NCBI RefSeq assembly: GCF_017569925.1 | Contig: NZ_CP050854.1 | Coordinates: 1,426,001 to 1,490,000 of the forward strand | Direction of reading: 5' to 3' | DNA length: 64,000 nucleotides | DNA from: Brenneria izadpanahii | Lineage (GTDB): Bacteria; Pseudomonadota; Gammaproteobacteria; Enterobacterales; Enterobacteriaceae | Part shown: positions 24,152 to 32,535 of the stretch, in pieces | Layout of the letters: each line of letters opens with the position of its first letter | How positions within the stretch are numbered: position 1 is the first letter of the stretch | Position numbers and translations under genes: made by a program | Notes under the pieces: model-generated | What the model was told of the DNA's origin: nothing | Databases searched by the model: none | The model's input: only the letters and a program-made list of their open reading frames with translations

Positions 24152-24431
24152 CTATCCGTATGGATACTACCCGTATTACGCGCCTTATGCCCCGGCGCCG
24201 CAAACGCCGTATCGCCAGGCCGACGGCCGAGCGCACTTGATTACCGGCGTGGTCGCCGGAGCCGCCATTGCCTATTTGCTCAGTAATCGTGAAGTTCAGC
24301 AGGGCATCACGACAACGGCCAGCAAGGCATGGGGCACGGTGCGTGGCGAAGTGGAAGAGTTAAAAGAACGGTTAGCCGATTTACAGGCTGAACTGGAGTA
24401 TTACCGTAGCCGTGAACAGGATGCTGAGTGA
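24138..24431 (+). CDS. Tyr/Pro-rich YtxH-like membrane protein
   Basis: A 97-residue protein. It has a Tyr/Pro-rich N-terminus (PYGYYPYYAPYAPAP), one helix (LITGVVAGAAIAYLLSNREV, about 34-53) and a C-terminal coiled coil (EVEELKERLADLQAELEYYR). The architecture repeats that of the larger His-rich protein two genes upstream (Tyr/Pro N-terminus, membrane helix ending LLxNxxV, amphipathic tail), which suggests an internal duplication in the operon. The start ATG 24138 lies inside the 3' end of the previous gene. Its stop overlaps the GTG start of the P-type ATPase, so it is coupled to it. The coiled coil may hold it against partner proteins. Confidence 0.72.
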   Translation: MKQPNYPYGYYPYYAPYAPAPQTPYRQADGRAHLITGVVAGAAIAYLLSNREVQQGITTTASKAWGTVRGEVEELKERLADLQAELEYYRSREQDAE

Positions 24432-26518
24432 TCTCTCATTTGCCTGAAACCATTACGTTGGTTCATCAATTGCCGGGGCGGGTACGTTTGCGCATTCCGC
24501 AGATACGGCGCTACCCGCAAAGTTTGGCCTGGCTGAAACGTCAGTTGCTCTCTTTTCGCGGCGTTAACGGGGTACGTCTGCGCCCTGAAGCCTGCTCAGC
24601 CGTCATTACTTACGATCGCCAGCAGACCAAAGGCCAAACCCTGCTGCAAAAAGCGCTGGCGTTGGACTGGCAGGCGAGCGCGCCGGGCGATTATGACGCG
24701 GAATATAGCAGCAGCGATAATCTAATCAACCTTGGCGGCATCGCGCTGGCTTGGCTGCTGCCCGGAAACTGGGCCGCGCTGCCGGCCTTGGCGCTCACCG
24801 CGCCCACGTTGGCGGAAGGGGCGGAGAGCCTGGCTCACGGCCAGTTGAAAGTGGACGTGCTGGACGCCATGGCGCTGGGTTTGTCCATGGCGCGGGGCGA
24901 TCACCGTACGGCGATGATCACCCAGTCGCTGTTGACGTTGGGCGAGTATCTGGAGCAGGAAACCAGCCGTCATTCCGATGCGCTTCTGGCCGATCTGATG
25001 CAGCCCAGAGAGCACCCGGTCTGGGTTGAGCGGCAAGGCGTGCGTGAAGAAATTCAGAGCGGCGAGTTGGTCAACGGCGATCTGATGTTGCTGGGGCCGG
25101 GGGACAATATCCCCGCCGACGGCGCGGTTCTGCGCGGCGTGGGGCTGATTAATCAGTCCTCGATGACCGGCGAAGGCGTACCGGTACGCCGGGAGCGCGG
25201 CGCCTGGGTTTATGCCGGCACACAGGTGCAGGACGGCAATATCGTCGTTCGCGCCGAGCGGGTCGGCGATGAATCCTCCACGGCCAATATCCGGCGTTTT
25301 ATCAGCGAATCTCTGAGTCAGCGCAGTGAAACGCAGCGCGTGACGCAACAAATGGCCGATCGGCGGGTCGCCATCACTATGGGCGTCGGCGCGGCGGTTT
25401 TCGCCTTAACCCGTGACTGGCAACGCCTGGCCGCCGTCTTCCTGGTGGATTATTCCTGCGCCCTGAAGCTAAGCACGCCCATTGCCTTTAAATCGATCAT
25501 GAGCCGGGCGGCGCGTCAGGGACTCCTGCTGAAAGGGGGACGGGCGATTGAACAACTGGCCGCGATCGATACCGTGGTGTTTGATAAAACCGGCACCCTG
25601 ACGCATGGAGATATGCAAGTGACCGATGTCGTCAGTTTCGATCCGCAAAAAGCCTGGGCCGAGCGCTTGCTGGCGATTGCCGCGTCCGTTGAGGAACACA
25701 GTAATCACCCGTTGGCGAAAGCGGTGGTTGCGGCAGCGGCGCACCATGCGTTGCCGCACATCAATCATGGCGAAGTGGAATACGTTATTGCCCACGGTTT
25801 ACAGTCCGAAATGGACGATCATCGTATGGTGGTGGGGAGCCGTCATTTCCTTAGCTGCCATTATCAGATTGATTTTTCAGAATTTGAAGATGAGATCGAC
25901 AGGTTGGAGTCGCAGGGGCGTCACCTGTTGTTCATCGGCCTGGATGAACGGCTGGTCGGCATGATCGGCCTGCAAGACAACGTGCGGCAAGAGGCCGCGC
26001 AGGTGATCCAGCGCCTGCGTCAACAGGGAATAAAAAATATCGTGCTGCTGACCGGTGATAAAGCCGAGAAGGCGCGGCAGCTGGCGCAGGAATTATCCAT
26101 CGACCGTTTCTTTTCCCAGGCGACGCCGGAAAGCAAAGTCGATGTGGTGCGCGATCTGCAACAGCAGGGCCATCGGGTGCTGTTTATCGGCGACGGCATC
26201 AATGATGCCCCGGTATTAACCCAGGCCGATGTGGGCATGGCGATGAATCAAAGCACCGAGCTGGCGCAGCAGGCCGCCGATGCCGTATTGCTGCGGGATA
26301 ACCTCGAAGGGGTGGTGACCGCCTGTGAAATGGCTCAGGAAGCGATGCGCCTGGTTAACAGCAATATCCGCCTGACGGAGTGGGTGAATAGTTCGATTAT
26401 GCTGGCGGCGGCCATGGGCTGGCTGAAACCGGCGGCCAGCGCGTTATTGCACAACGGCACCACGCTCGGCGTGTTACTGCGCTCGCTGGCGGCAAAAAAC
26501 CGCAAGTATCCAGACTGA
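24428..26518 (+). CDS. Atypical P1B-type (heavy-metal) ATPase
   Basis: A 696-residue membrane pump starting at GTG 24428, overlapping the previous stop (GTGA). Residues 1-80 hold a degenerate HMA-like domain with HQLPGRVRLRIP and no CxxC. The ATPase core is complete: TGEGVPV in the actuator, the phosphorylation motif DKTGTLT, the HP dipeptide in EHSNHPLAKAVV typical of metal P1B pumps, and GDGINDAP. In the transport helix, where P1B pumps carry CPC, SPC or CPx, this protein reads YSCALKLSTP, so the metal site has one Cys and no adjacent Pro. The ion transported cannot be inferred from known classes. It is the last gene of the five-gene operon. Confidence 0.9.
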   Translation: MISHLPETITLVHQLPGRVRLRIPQIRRYPQSLAWLKRQLLSFRGVNGVRLRPEACSAVITYDRQQTKGQTLLQKALALDWQASAPGDYDAEYSSSDNLINLGGIALAWLLPGNWAALPALALTAPTLAEGAESLAHGQLKVDVLDAMALGLSMARGDHRTAMITQSLLTLGEYLEQETSRHSDALLADLMQPREHPVWVERQGVREEIQSGELVNGDLMLLGPGDNIPADGAVLRGVGLINQSSMTGEGVPVRRERGAWVYAGTQVQDGNIVVRAERVGDESSTANIRRFISESLSQRSETQRVTQQMADRRVAITMGVGAAVFALTRDWQRLAAVFLVDYSCALKLSTPIAFKSIMSRAARQGLLLKGGRAIEQLAAIDTVVFDKTGTLTHGDMQVTDVVSFDPQKAWAERLLAIAASVEEHSNHPLAKAVVAAAAHHALPHINHGEVEYVIAHGLQSEMDDHRMVVGSRHFLSCHYQIDFSEFEDEIDRLESQGRHLLFIGLDERLVGMIGLQDNVRQEAAQVIQRLRQQGIKNIVLLTGDKAEKARQLAQELSIDRFFSQATPESKVDVVRDLQQQGHRVLFIGDGINDAPVLTQADVGMAMNQSTELAQQAADAVLLRDNLEGVVTACEMAQEAMRLVNSNIRLTEWVNSSIMLAAAMGWLKPAASALLHNGTTLGVLLRSLAAKNRKYPD

Positions 26519-26621
26519 TGACAAAGCCAATTATTACTCGCCGCGGGTATCTCGGCTTTACAGACAGGTTTGCCTGCAAACTCAAGTCTCCTGATTTGCC
26601 ACAGCGATAAGAGACAACAAT

Positions 26622-27185
26622 TTGATTATTGATAATAAAGCATTTGAGAAAAATGGACTGACCTATGTCATTCGCTCCGCCATTGCCGCCGATGCGAAAG
26701 CGTTGTCTGCCTTAAGGCCGCAGATCGATGGCGAGACGCAGAATATGGATCGGCAGCGCGGCGAGGGTTTTATTGATGCTCCGGGCTTTGAACGGTTAAT
26801 TCGGATGGATACGGCCAGTCCGGTGAATTTATTTTTGGTCGCCGTCGTCGATAAACGACTTGTCGGTTTTTCGCGCTGCGAAGGATCTAACCTCGCGCGG
26901 CTGGCGCATAAGGTCGAATTTGGCGTGTGCATGCTGAAGGATTTTTGGGGATACGGCATCGGGAAAAACTTACTACAAACATCTGTCGCCTGGGCTGACG
27001 CCTGCGGTATCAAAAAGATGGCGCTGAGCGCGTTGGAAACTAATGTCAAGGCGATTGAACTGTATAAAAAATTGGGTTTTGAGGTTGAGGGCATACTGAA
27101 AAACGACAAATTGCTTGCCGATGGAAAGTATTACAACACTATTGCGATGGGGCGCTGCCATGACATCGAAAGCGCGTTTCGTTGA
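26622..27185 (+). CDS. GNAT-family N-acetyltransferase
   Basis: A 187-residue enzyme of the GNAT fold that transfers acetyl from acetyl-CoA to an amine. The CoA-binding region is seen near residues 108-125 (KDFWGYGIGKNLLQTSV, the R/Q-x-x-G-x-G/A loop). A C-terminal ALETNVKAIELYKKLGFEVEG segment (about 140-160) is the standard GNAT end. The start is the TTG at 26622; no better ATG is in frame. The substrate is unknown; protein N-termini, aminoglycosides and polyamines are all possible. It stands alone, 103 bp after the P-ATPase stop, and shares a terminator with the convergent permease gene. Confidence 0.85.
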   Translation: MIIDNKAFEKNGLTYVIRSAIAADAKALSALRPQIDGETQNMDRQRGEGFIDAPGFERLIRMDTASPVNLFLVAVVDKRLVGFSRCEGSNLARLAHKVEFGVCMLKDFWGYGIGKNLLQTSVAWADACGIKKMALSALETNVKAIELYKKLGFEVEGILKNDKLLADGKYYNTIAMGRCHDIESAFR

Positions 27186-27221
27186 GAGCGGCGGGGCGGA
27201 TAACCGGGTTCTGAGCGCAAA

Positions 27222-27258
27222 GAAGGCCCGGTTTTCGCATAACGCCAACCGGGCCTTC
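27222..27258. terminator. Bidirectional hairpin terminator
   Basis: Perfect 12-bp arms GAAGGCCCGGTT and AACCGGGCCTTC with a 13-nt loop, placed between the convergent acetyltransferase and permease genes. It can serve both strands. Confidence 0.75.
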
Positions 27259-27274
27259 CGCAATACGCCGTTTA

Positions 27275-28618
27275 TTAGTGCTTAACCAATGTCGCGAAGT
27301 AGTAAACCAGCGGCACGGCCATAATCCACAATCCGATAGGAATTTCCCGCCACTTGCCGGCGATGGCCTTGATAAGAATGTAAAACAGCAGGCCGCCCGC
27401 AATCCCGGTGCCGAAGCTGTTGGCGATCAGCGTGATCATCACCATCATCAGCACCGGCAGCCCGTCGGTGAAATTGCCGAGATCGACTTTCCGTAATCCG
27501 CTGAACATATTCAGGCCAATCAGGATCAGCGCCGGCGCCGTAGCTTCTTTGGGGATCATCAGCGCGACGGGCGTGAATAATAGCATCAATAGAAACATGA
27601 TTGCGGCGGCCAGCGCGGTCATGCCGCTTTTGCCCCCGGCTTCGGCGGCGGCGGAAGATTCAATCAGCGCCGTCGCCGCTGGAATGCCGACCCACGGCCC
27701 CAGCGCGGCGGCGATGGAATCCACCATAAACGGACGGTTGATCAGCGGCATGTTGCCTTCTTCGTCCAGCAGGCCCGCCTCGCCGCCCACCGCCAGCGTC
27801 GTGCCCATGGTTGAAAAAAACTCCGAGGCGAAAAAAACGAACAGGAACGGCAGGAAAGCAATATTCAGCGCGCCCAACATATCGATATGGCCGAGAACCG
27901 GGGCCAGCGAATGGGGCAGCGCGATGAAACTTTCCGGCAATTTCGTGACGCCGGCCGGTATGCCGACCAGCGTGGCAAACAGAATGGCCCACAGGATGGC
28001 GCCCGGTATGCGCCGCGCCTGTAGCGCAATCGCCAGAAACAGTCCGCATAGCGCCACCAGCGCGCCCGGCGAAAGGAAATTGCCCAGCATCAGCGCGCTG
28101 GTCTTGGCGTTGGCCAGCACCAGACCGGCGTTGCGAAAACCGAGTACCGCCACAAACAGGCCGATAGACGCGGTTAATCCCAGCTTAATGGATTGCGGAA
28201 CGGAGCGCGTCACCACTTCGCGCAGGCCGAATTTCGTTAGCAGAAAGAATAAAATCCCGGACCAGCAGGCGATGCCGAGGCCAATTTGCCAGCCGATGCC
28301 TTCGCTTCCGGCCAGCGTCACGCCGACCAGCACCGAGCCGCCAATGCCCGGCCCGACGATAAACGGCAGGTTGGCGTAAAACGCCATCAGGAGCGTCCCG
28401 GCCACAAAGACCAGAATGGTGCCGGTGGTGGCGGCGCCTTTGTCTATGCCGCCGACGGCCAGCAATCCGGGGATCACCACCAGCAGGTAAGCGGCGGCAA
28501 GAAAGCCGGTGACGCCGGCCAGACATTCTGTTTTTGCCGTACTGCCGCGGGAGTACAACGCGAAACGGCGTTCTAACCAGCTCCCTGGCGCTGGCGTGTT
28601 AACGGTATTATCGGCCAT
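27275..28618 (-). CDS. Purine permease, AzgA/NCS2-type (adenine/hypoxanthine family)
   Basis: A 447-residue inner-membrane transporter of the AzgA-like branch of the NCS2/nucleobase-cation family, which includes E. coli AdeP, AdeQ, GhxP and GhxQ. Seen are the N-terminal segment STAKTECLAGVTGFLAAAYL, the glycine-rich GPGIGGSVLVGVT, and IESSAAAEAGGKSGMTALAA, typical of this branch. About 12-14 helices. It lies 27 bp downstream of adenine deaminase in the same direction, so it should bring in adenine (or hypoxanthine) for that enzyme. Specificity within the branch cannot be told by eye. Confidence 0.88.
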   Translation of the reverse strand: MADNTVNTPAPGSWLERRFALYSRGSTAKTECLAGVTGFLAAAYLLVVIPGLLAVGGIDKGAATTGTILVFVAGTLLMAFYANLPFIVGPGIGGSVLVGVTLAGSEGIGWQIGLGIACWSGILFFLLTKFGLREVVTRSVPQSIKLGLTASIGLFVAVLGFRNAGLVLANAKTSALMLGNFLSPGALVALCGLFLAIALQARRIPGAILWAILFATLVGIPAGVTKLPESFIALPHSLAPVLGHIDMLGALNIAFLPFLFVFFASEFFSTMGTTLAVGGEAGLLDEEGNMPLINRPFMVDSIAAALGPWVGIPAATALIESSAAAEAGGKSGMTALAAAIMFLLMLLFTPVALMIPKEATAPALILIGLNMFSGLRKVDLGNFTDGLPVLMMVMITLIANSFGTGIAGGLLFYILIKAIAGKWREIPIGLWIMAVPLVYYFATLVKH

Positions 28619-28645
28619 TATCCGGCTCTCCTGTTGCTCTTCTAT

Positions 28646-30436
28646 TTAGTGTTGTGGTTGGTCTGGAATTTCCCGCCAGTCGATAAGCGGGTCGATAATC
28701 TGTCGCGTGGCGCCGTCCGTCAGGCCAAGATCGGTCAGATGCGGGCCTGCGTTGCAGGCAAGGCAGGTTCCCTCAATGGCCTTAAACACGCGGTAGGGCG
28801 GCTCCCAGTCGGCGATATCGTTACTGCGTTCACGCAATTGACGAAACTGAGCGGCCAGCTCCGCCGCCGGCAGATCGGACAGCATACCGGCTATCGGCAT
28901 CGCCACGTGCGCGATGATGTCGCCATTCCTGGCCAGCGCCATGCCGCCGCCGCTGTCGATCAGACGATTTGCCGCCAGCGCCATGTCAACAGGATCGCGC
29001 CCCAGAACCACCAGGTTATGCGAATCGTGCGAGTAGCTGGTGGCAATGGCGCCGCGCAGTTCGCCCCAGCCTTCCAGCAAGGCCATCTGCGGCTGCGCCG
29101 CGTGACGGCCGTGGCGATGCCGTACCCAGATCAGGCTGAAGCCGTCCGGCAATCGCACCTTGCCATCGCGCACTTCGACTTCTTTTTCTCCCCATTGGGT
29201 AAAGCGCGCCCCGCGGATATGCCGCAGGCGGGCAACGCCGTGGCGCAGCGTGGCGATGCGCATAATAAAATCATTATCCGTCACCGGCGCAAGACGCAGG
29301 GTATCGCGCGGAGGAAGTACGTTTTCCGGGCCGCTGATGCCGTTTAGCATGGCGCCGTTGTCGGCGGTAAGCTTGCCGGCGACGTAAACCCGCCGCGCCT
29401 GAAGTTTCTCCAGCGAGTCGAAAACCACCAGATCCGCGCGCCGGCCGGCGGCGATCAAACCAAGATCGTTGCGACGCAGCCGAATCGCCGCGTTCAGCGT
29501 GGCGAATCGCAGCGCATCCATCGCCGGCAAGCCGTGTTCAATCAGCAAGTTGAGCAGGGCGATAACGCCGCCTTTTTCCAACAGCATGTCGGGCGGAACA
29601 TCATCGGTGCAGACGGTAATTTGCGACGACAGATGCGGCAGGGTTTTCAGCGCCGCGACGATATCAGGCAACAGATAGGGATGAGAACCGCGTATTTCGA
29701 GGGTTAACCCGGCGCGCAGCTTTTCCAGCGCGTCGTCGGCGGAAGTCAGTTCATGATCGGAAGTGACGCCCGCCGCCAGATAAGCCTGTAAATCTGCGCC
29801 GTGCAGACCGCGCGCATGGCCTTCAATCAGTTTACCGCTGGCAAGGCCGGCATGAAGAATTTCCATCATGCGTTCGCTGCCGTGTAGTACGCCGTGCATG
29901 TCCATCACTTCCGCCACGCCGGATACCTCAGGCCAGCCGAGCATGACCGCCATCTCTTCGCCGGCGAAGTCGGCGCCGGACATCTCCAGTCCGGGCGTGG
30001 AGGGCACGCTCGACGGCGCGGCGACCATCACCTGCAGCGGCAGGCCGCGGCTGGCGGCAACGGCATAGCGCACCCCTTCAACGCCCAGTACATTGGCCAG
30101 TTCATGCGGATCCCAAAACACCGCGGTGGTGCCTTGCGCCAGTACGATCTCGGCGTAGCGCGCCGGCGGCAGGTGCGAACTTTCAAGATGTACGTGGGTG
30201 TCCATCAAGCCGGGCGAGAGATACGCCTTCGCAAGATCGTGAATTTCCCCGGCGTCAGTGCGGCTGCCGCGCGGATGAACGCTGGCGATCAGTTCCCCGA
30301 CAATCCCGACGTCCGCATCGCGGATCTCCCCGGTCGCCATATCGACAACCCTGGCCTGGGTCAGCAACAGATCGAAGGGGCATTCTCCCCTGGCGGCCAG
30401 TACCGCGCGTCGGCGCGTGTCTGCTGTAACGCTCAT
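28646..30436 (-). CDS. ade: Adenine deaminase
   Basis: A 596-residue amidohydrolase converting adenine to hypoxanthine and ammonia. It shows the metal-binding DTHVHLESSHLPPARY near residue 78, the HARGL segment near 200, TSDHE near 225 and the domain-closing ADLVVFDSLE near 345, in the order of the E. coli Ade/YicP family (length about 588). It is the first gene of a two-gene unit with the purine permease. A PurR box lies about 50 bp upstream, and a divergent LysR gene sits 131 bp away, so purine repression and possible LysR control are both suggested. In E. coli ade is normally silenced by H-NS; nothing here shows that. Confidence 0.94.
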   Translation of the reverse strand: MSVTADTRRRAVLAARGECPFDLLLTQARVVDMATGEIRDADVGIVGELIASVHPRGSRTDAGEIHDLAKAYLSPGLMDTHVHLESSHLPPARYAEIVLAQGTTAVFWDPHELANVLGVEGVRYAVAASRGLPLQVMVAAPSSVPSTPGLEMSGADFAGEEMAVMLGWPEVSGVAEVMDMHGVLHGSERMMEILHAGLASGKLIEGHARGLHGADLQAYLAAGVTSDHELTSADDALEKLRAGLTLEIRGSHPYLLPDIVAALKTLPHLSSQITVCTDDVPPDMLLEKGGVIALLNLLIEHGLPAMDALRFATLNAAIRLRRNDLGLIAAGRRADLVVFDSLEKLQARRVYVAGKLTADNGAMLNGISGPENVLPPRDTLRLAPVTDNDFIMRIATLRHGVARLRHIRGARFTQWGEKEVEVRDGKVRLPDGFSLIWVRHRHGRHAAQPQMALLEGWGELRGAIATSYSHDSHNLVVLGRDPVDMALAANRLIDSGGGMALARNGDIIAHVAMPIAGMLSDLPAAELAAQFRQLRERSNDIADWEPPYRVFKAIEGTCLACNAGPHLTDLGLTDGATRQIIDPLIDWREIPDQPQH

Positions 30437-30483
30437 GAATAAATACTATCCGGCAAACAAATAATGACGATACTCTAGGCACG

Positions 30484-30499
30484 TAGCAAACGTTTGCCT
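30484..30499. promoter_or_regulatory. PurR box upstream of ade
   Basis: The sequence TAGCAAACGTTTGCCT contains the perfect 12-bp palindrome GCAAACGTTTGC, the core of the PurR consensus ACGCAAACGTTTGCGT. It lies about 50 bp upstream of the ade start and 70 bp before the divergent LysR gene, so it could repress both in the presence of hypoxanthine or guanine. Confidence 0.82.
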
Positions 30500-30567
30500 A
30501 GCTGAATAAATTTATCGCCTGATAAGAAAGGGTTATCCTGAAGCAAATATCGACAGCGAACAGAACC

Positions 30568-31506
30568 ATGACAGAACCCTGGCTGCGCCTGCCCGCGCTT
30601 TCTTTAAAACAGTTGCAGTATTTTGTGACGCTGGCGCAACTGCGTCACTTTACCGAAACCGCCAACCGTCTCGCCATCAGCCAGCCGGCGTTAAGCAGCG
30701 CGCTGCGGCAAATAGAAACGGTGCTTGGGGGCAAGCTGGTTAACCGCACGGCTTCATCCGTGACCCTGACGGAGCTTGGCGCGGCTATTCTGCCGCATGC
30801 GGAAAGGGTGCTCAGCGTCGCGCAGCGGTCATTTCAGGATATGCGGCGGATTGTCGAGGCCGGGGGCGACGGCACCGTGCGTATCGGTCTGGTTCCTTCC
30901 GTTAGCTCTCTGCTGTTTCCTGATATCCCGGCGAAGCTGGCGCAGCAGTTTCCGCGCCTGAAAGTGGAATTTCACGATCAAACCAATGACTCGCTTACCG
31001 CCCAATTGCTGAAAGGACAAATCGATTTTGGTATCGGCGCATTGGATAGCGCCGTTCCGCCGGAGTTAAAGGTGTTTTCCCTGCAGGAAGATCCCTTTGT
31101 CGCCGTCCTGCACCGCGATGACGTTCTGGCGCAGTCGGCGCATTTGCCGTGGAAACTGCTGACGGGACGCGATGTCGTGGTATTTTCCAAAGGCAATATC
31201 CAGCGGCTGGTCGCGGCGATGGCGGAGAGCAACCGGCTTACGCTGCGCACCCGCTATCAGGTCGATTACATCGAAACCCTGTATGGACTGGTGCGCTCGA
31301 AACTGGCGGTGGCCATCCTGCCGCAACTTTACACCACGCATTTACAGGACGCGGAGCTGACGGTGGTGCAATTACAGCAACCCGCGCTGACGCGAACCGT
31401 GGCGTTGATGCGCGGCCCTCAGCCTCTGCCGCATTTGATCGAATCCTGTTTTCAGCTTCTGCTGGCGACGCTGCGTCCAGGGGGAAATCAGCGTCCCGGC
31501 GTTTGA
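30568..31506 (+). CDS. LysR-family regulator divergent from ade
   Basis: A 312-residue LysR-type regulator. The helix-turn-helix covers about residues 16-70 (FVTLAQLRHFTETANRLAIS, QPALSSALRQIETVLGGKLV), and the effector domain starts near 100 (TVRIGLVPSVSSLLFPDIPA). It is divergent from ade with a PurR box in the gap, so it is the natural candidate for local control of adenine degradation. The family does not reveal the inducer. It is followed after about 100 bp by the thi riboswitch. The start at 30568 has only a weak ribosome site. Confidence 0.88.
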   Translation: MTEPWLRLPALSLKQLQYFVTLAQLRHFTETANRLAISQPALSSALRQIETVLGGKLVNRTASSVTLTELGAAILPHAERVLSVAQRSFQDMRRIVEAGGDGTVRIGLVPSVSSLLFPDIPAKLAQQFPRLKVEFHDQTNDSLTAQLLKGQIDFGIGALDSAVPPELKVFSLQEDPFVAVLHRDDVLAQSAHLPWKLLTGRDVVVFSKGNIQRLVAAMAESNRLTLRTRYQVDYIETLYGLVRSKLAVAILPQLYTTHLQDAELTVVQLQQPALTRTVALMRGPQPLPHLIESCFQLLLATLRPGGNQRPGV

Positions 31507-31607
31507 TCGAACGCCGTTACTCCAGCCCTGCATTTACAACTCATTAGACGGGCAGTATTCTGTCTGAGGCGAGGCCGTATGCCTGCTGTAAAATCTGATG
31601 ATTTTTC

Positions 31608-31690
31608 AACGACTCGGGGTGCCCTTCTTTGTGAAGGCTGAGAAATACCCGTTGACCTGAACTGGATAATGCCAGCGTAGGGAAGTCCCG
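31608..31690 (+). ncRNA. TPP riboswitch (THI element)
   Basis: The conserved aptamer is easy to recognise: ACTCGGGGTGCCCTTC, a short hairpin GTGAAGG, then CTGAGAAATACCC, ACCTGAACTGGATAATGCC and AGCGTAGGGAAG. It reads almost base for base like the E. coli thiM riboswitch. It binds thiamine pyrophosphate and controls the thiM-thiD operon that follows. The leader continues to a hairpin that includes the ribosome site, so regulation is likely at translation start. Confidence 0.97.
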
Positions 31691-31699
31691 GTATGCCAA

Positions 31700-31736
31700 C
31701 CAACCGGTTACCGCCTTCTTAAACGCCGGTTGGGGG
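31700..31736 (+). promoter_or_regulatory. Shine-Dalgarno-sequestering hairpin of thiM
   Basis: Arms CCAACCGG (31700-31707) and CCGGTTGG (31726-31733) pair perfectly. The right arm runs into the G-rich ribosome site at 31732-31736, just before the thiM start. This is the expected expression platform that hides the ribosome site when TPP is bound. Confidence 0.75.
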
Positions 31737-31740
31737 AATG

Positions 31741-32535
31741 ATGAACACTCGACCTGTCGATTTACCGGCCGCCCATGCGGCGGCGTCGTTAACGCAATTC
31801 CATGCGTTGTCTCCTTTAGTGCACTGTCTGACCAACGATGTGGTGCAATCATTTACCGCTAACGTTTTACTGGCGCTCAATGCTTCGCCCGCGATGGTGG
31901 TGGATCCCGCCGAAGCCGCGCAGTTCAGCGCATTGGCCGATGCGCTGCTGATTAATGTCGGAACGCTGGAGCGCCATCGCGCCGACGCCATGCTGGCGGC
32001 GGTTAACGGCGCCAATCGCTCCGGTACGCCCTGGGTGCTCGATCCGGTTGCGGTCGGCGGGCTGACGTTTCGTACCGAATTCGCCCGTGAACTGCTGCAA
32101 TTAAATCCGGCGGCCATTCGGGGAAACGCTTCCGAAATCATGGCGTTGTCCGGGCTGAGCGCGCAGGGGCGCGGCGTCGACAGCGCCAACGACTCGTTTA
32201 CCGCGCTGCCCGCCGCGCGCGAATTGGCTCATCGTCTCTCTACGGTGGTCGCGGTGACGGGCGAAGTGGACTACGTAACGGACGGTTCCCGCGACTGGGC
32301 GATCAGCGGCGGGGATAAAATCATGACCCGCGTGGTGGGCACCGGTTGCGCGTTATCCGCGGTGGTCGCCGCTTTCTGCGCGCTGGAGGGCGACCGTTTG
32401 CAACATGTGGCGACGGCCTGTCGCGTTATGGCGCGGGCGGGAGAACAGGCCGCCATGCAGTCTCAGGGGCCGGGCGGCTTTATTCCGGCCTTTCTCGATC
32501 GGCTGTACTGTCTGCGCGGGGAGGATCTGTTATGA
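31741..32535 (+). CDS. thiM: Hydroxyethylthiazole kinase
   Basis: A 264-residue kinase that phosphorylates 4-methyl-5-(2-hydroxyethyl)thiazole to feed salvaged thiazole into thiamine synthesis. Conserved segments are [20 protein letters not shown] near residue 25, [31 protein letters not shown] and [15 protein letters not shown], where the last Cys is catalytic in the family. It resembles E. coli ThiM throughout. An ATG three bases upstream (31738) is also possible, but its ribosome site would be too close. It overlaps thiD by four bases and is controlled by the TPP riboswitch. Confidence 0.96.
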   Translation: MNTRPVDLPAAHAAASLTQFHALSPLVHCLTNDVVQSFTANVLLALNASPAMVVDPAEAAQFSALADALLINVGTLERHRADAMLAAVNGANRSGTPWVLDPVAVGGLTFRTEFARELLQLNPAAIRGNASEIMALSGLSAQGRGVDSANDSFTALPAARELAHRLSTVVAVTGEVDYVTDGSRDWAISGGDKIMTRVVGTGCALSAVVAAFCALEGDRLQHVATACRVMARAGEQAAMQSQGPGGFIPAFLDRLYCLRGEDLL

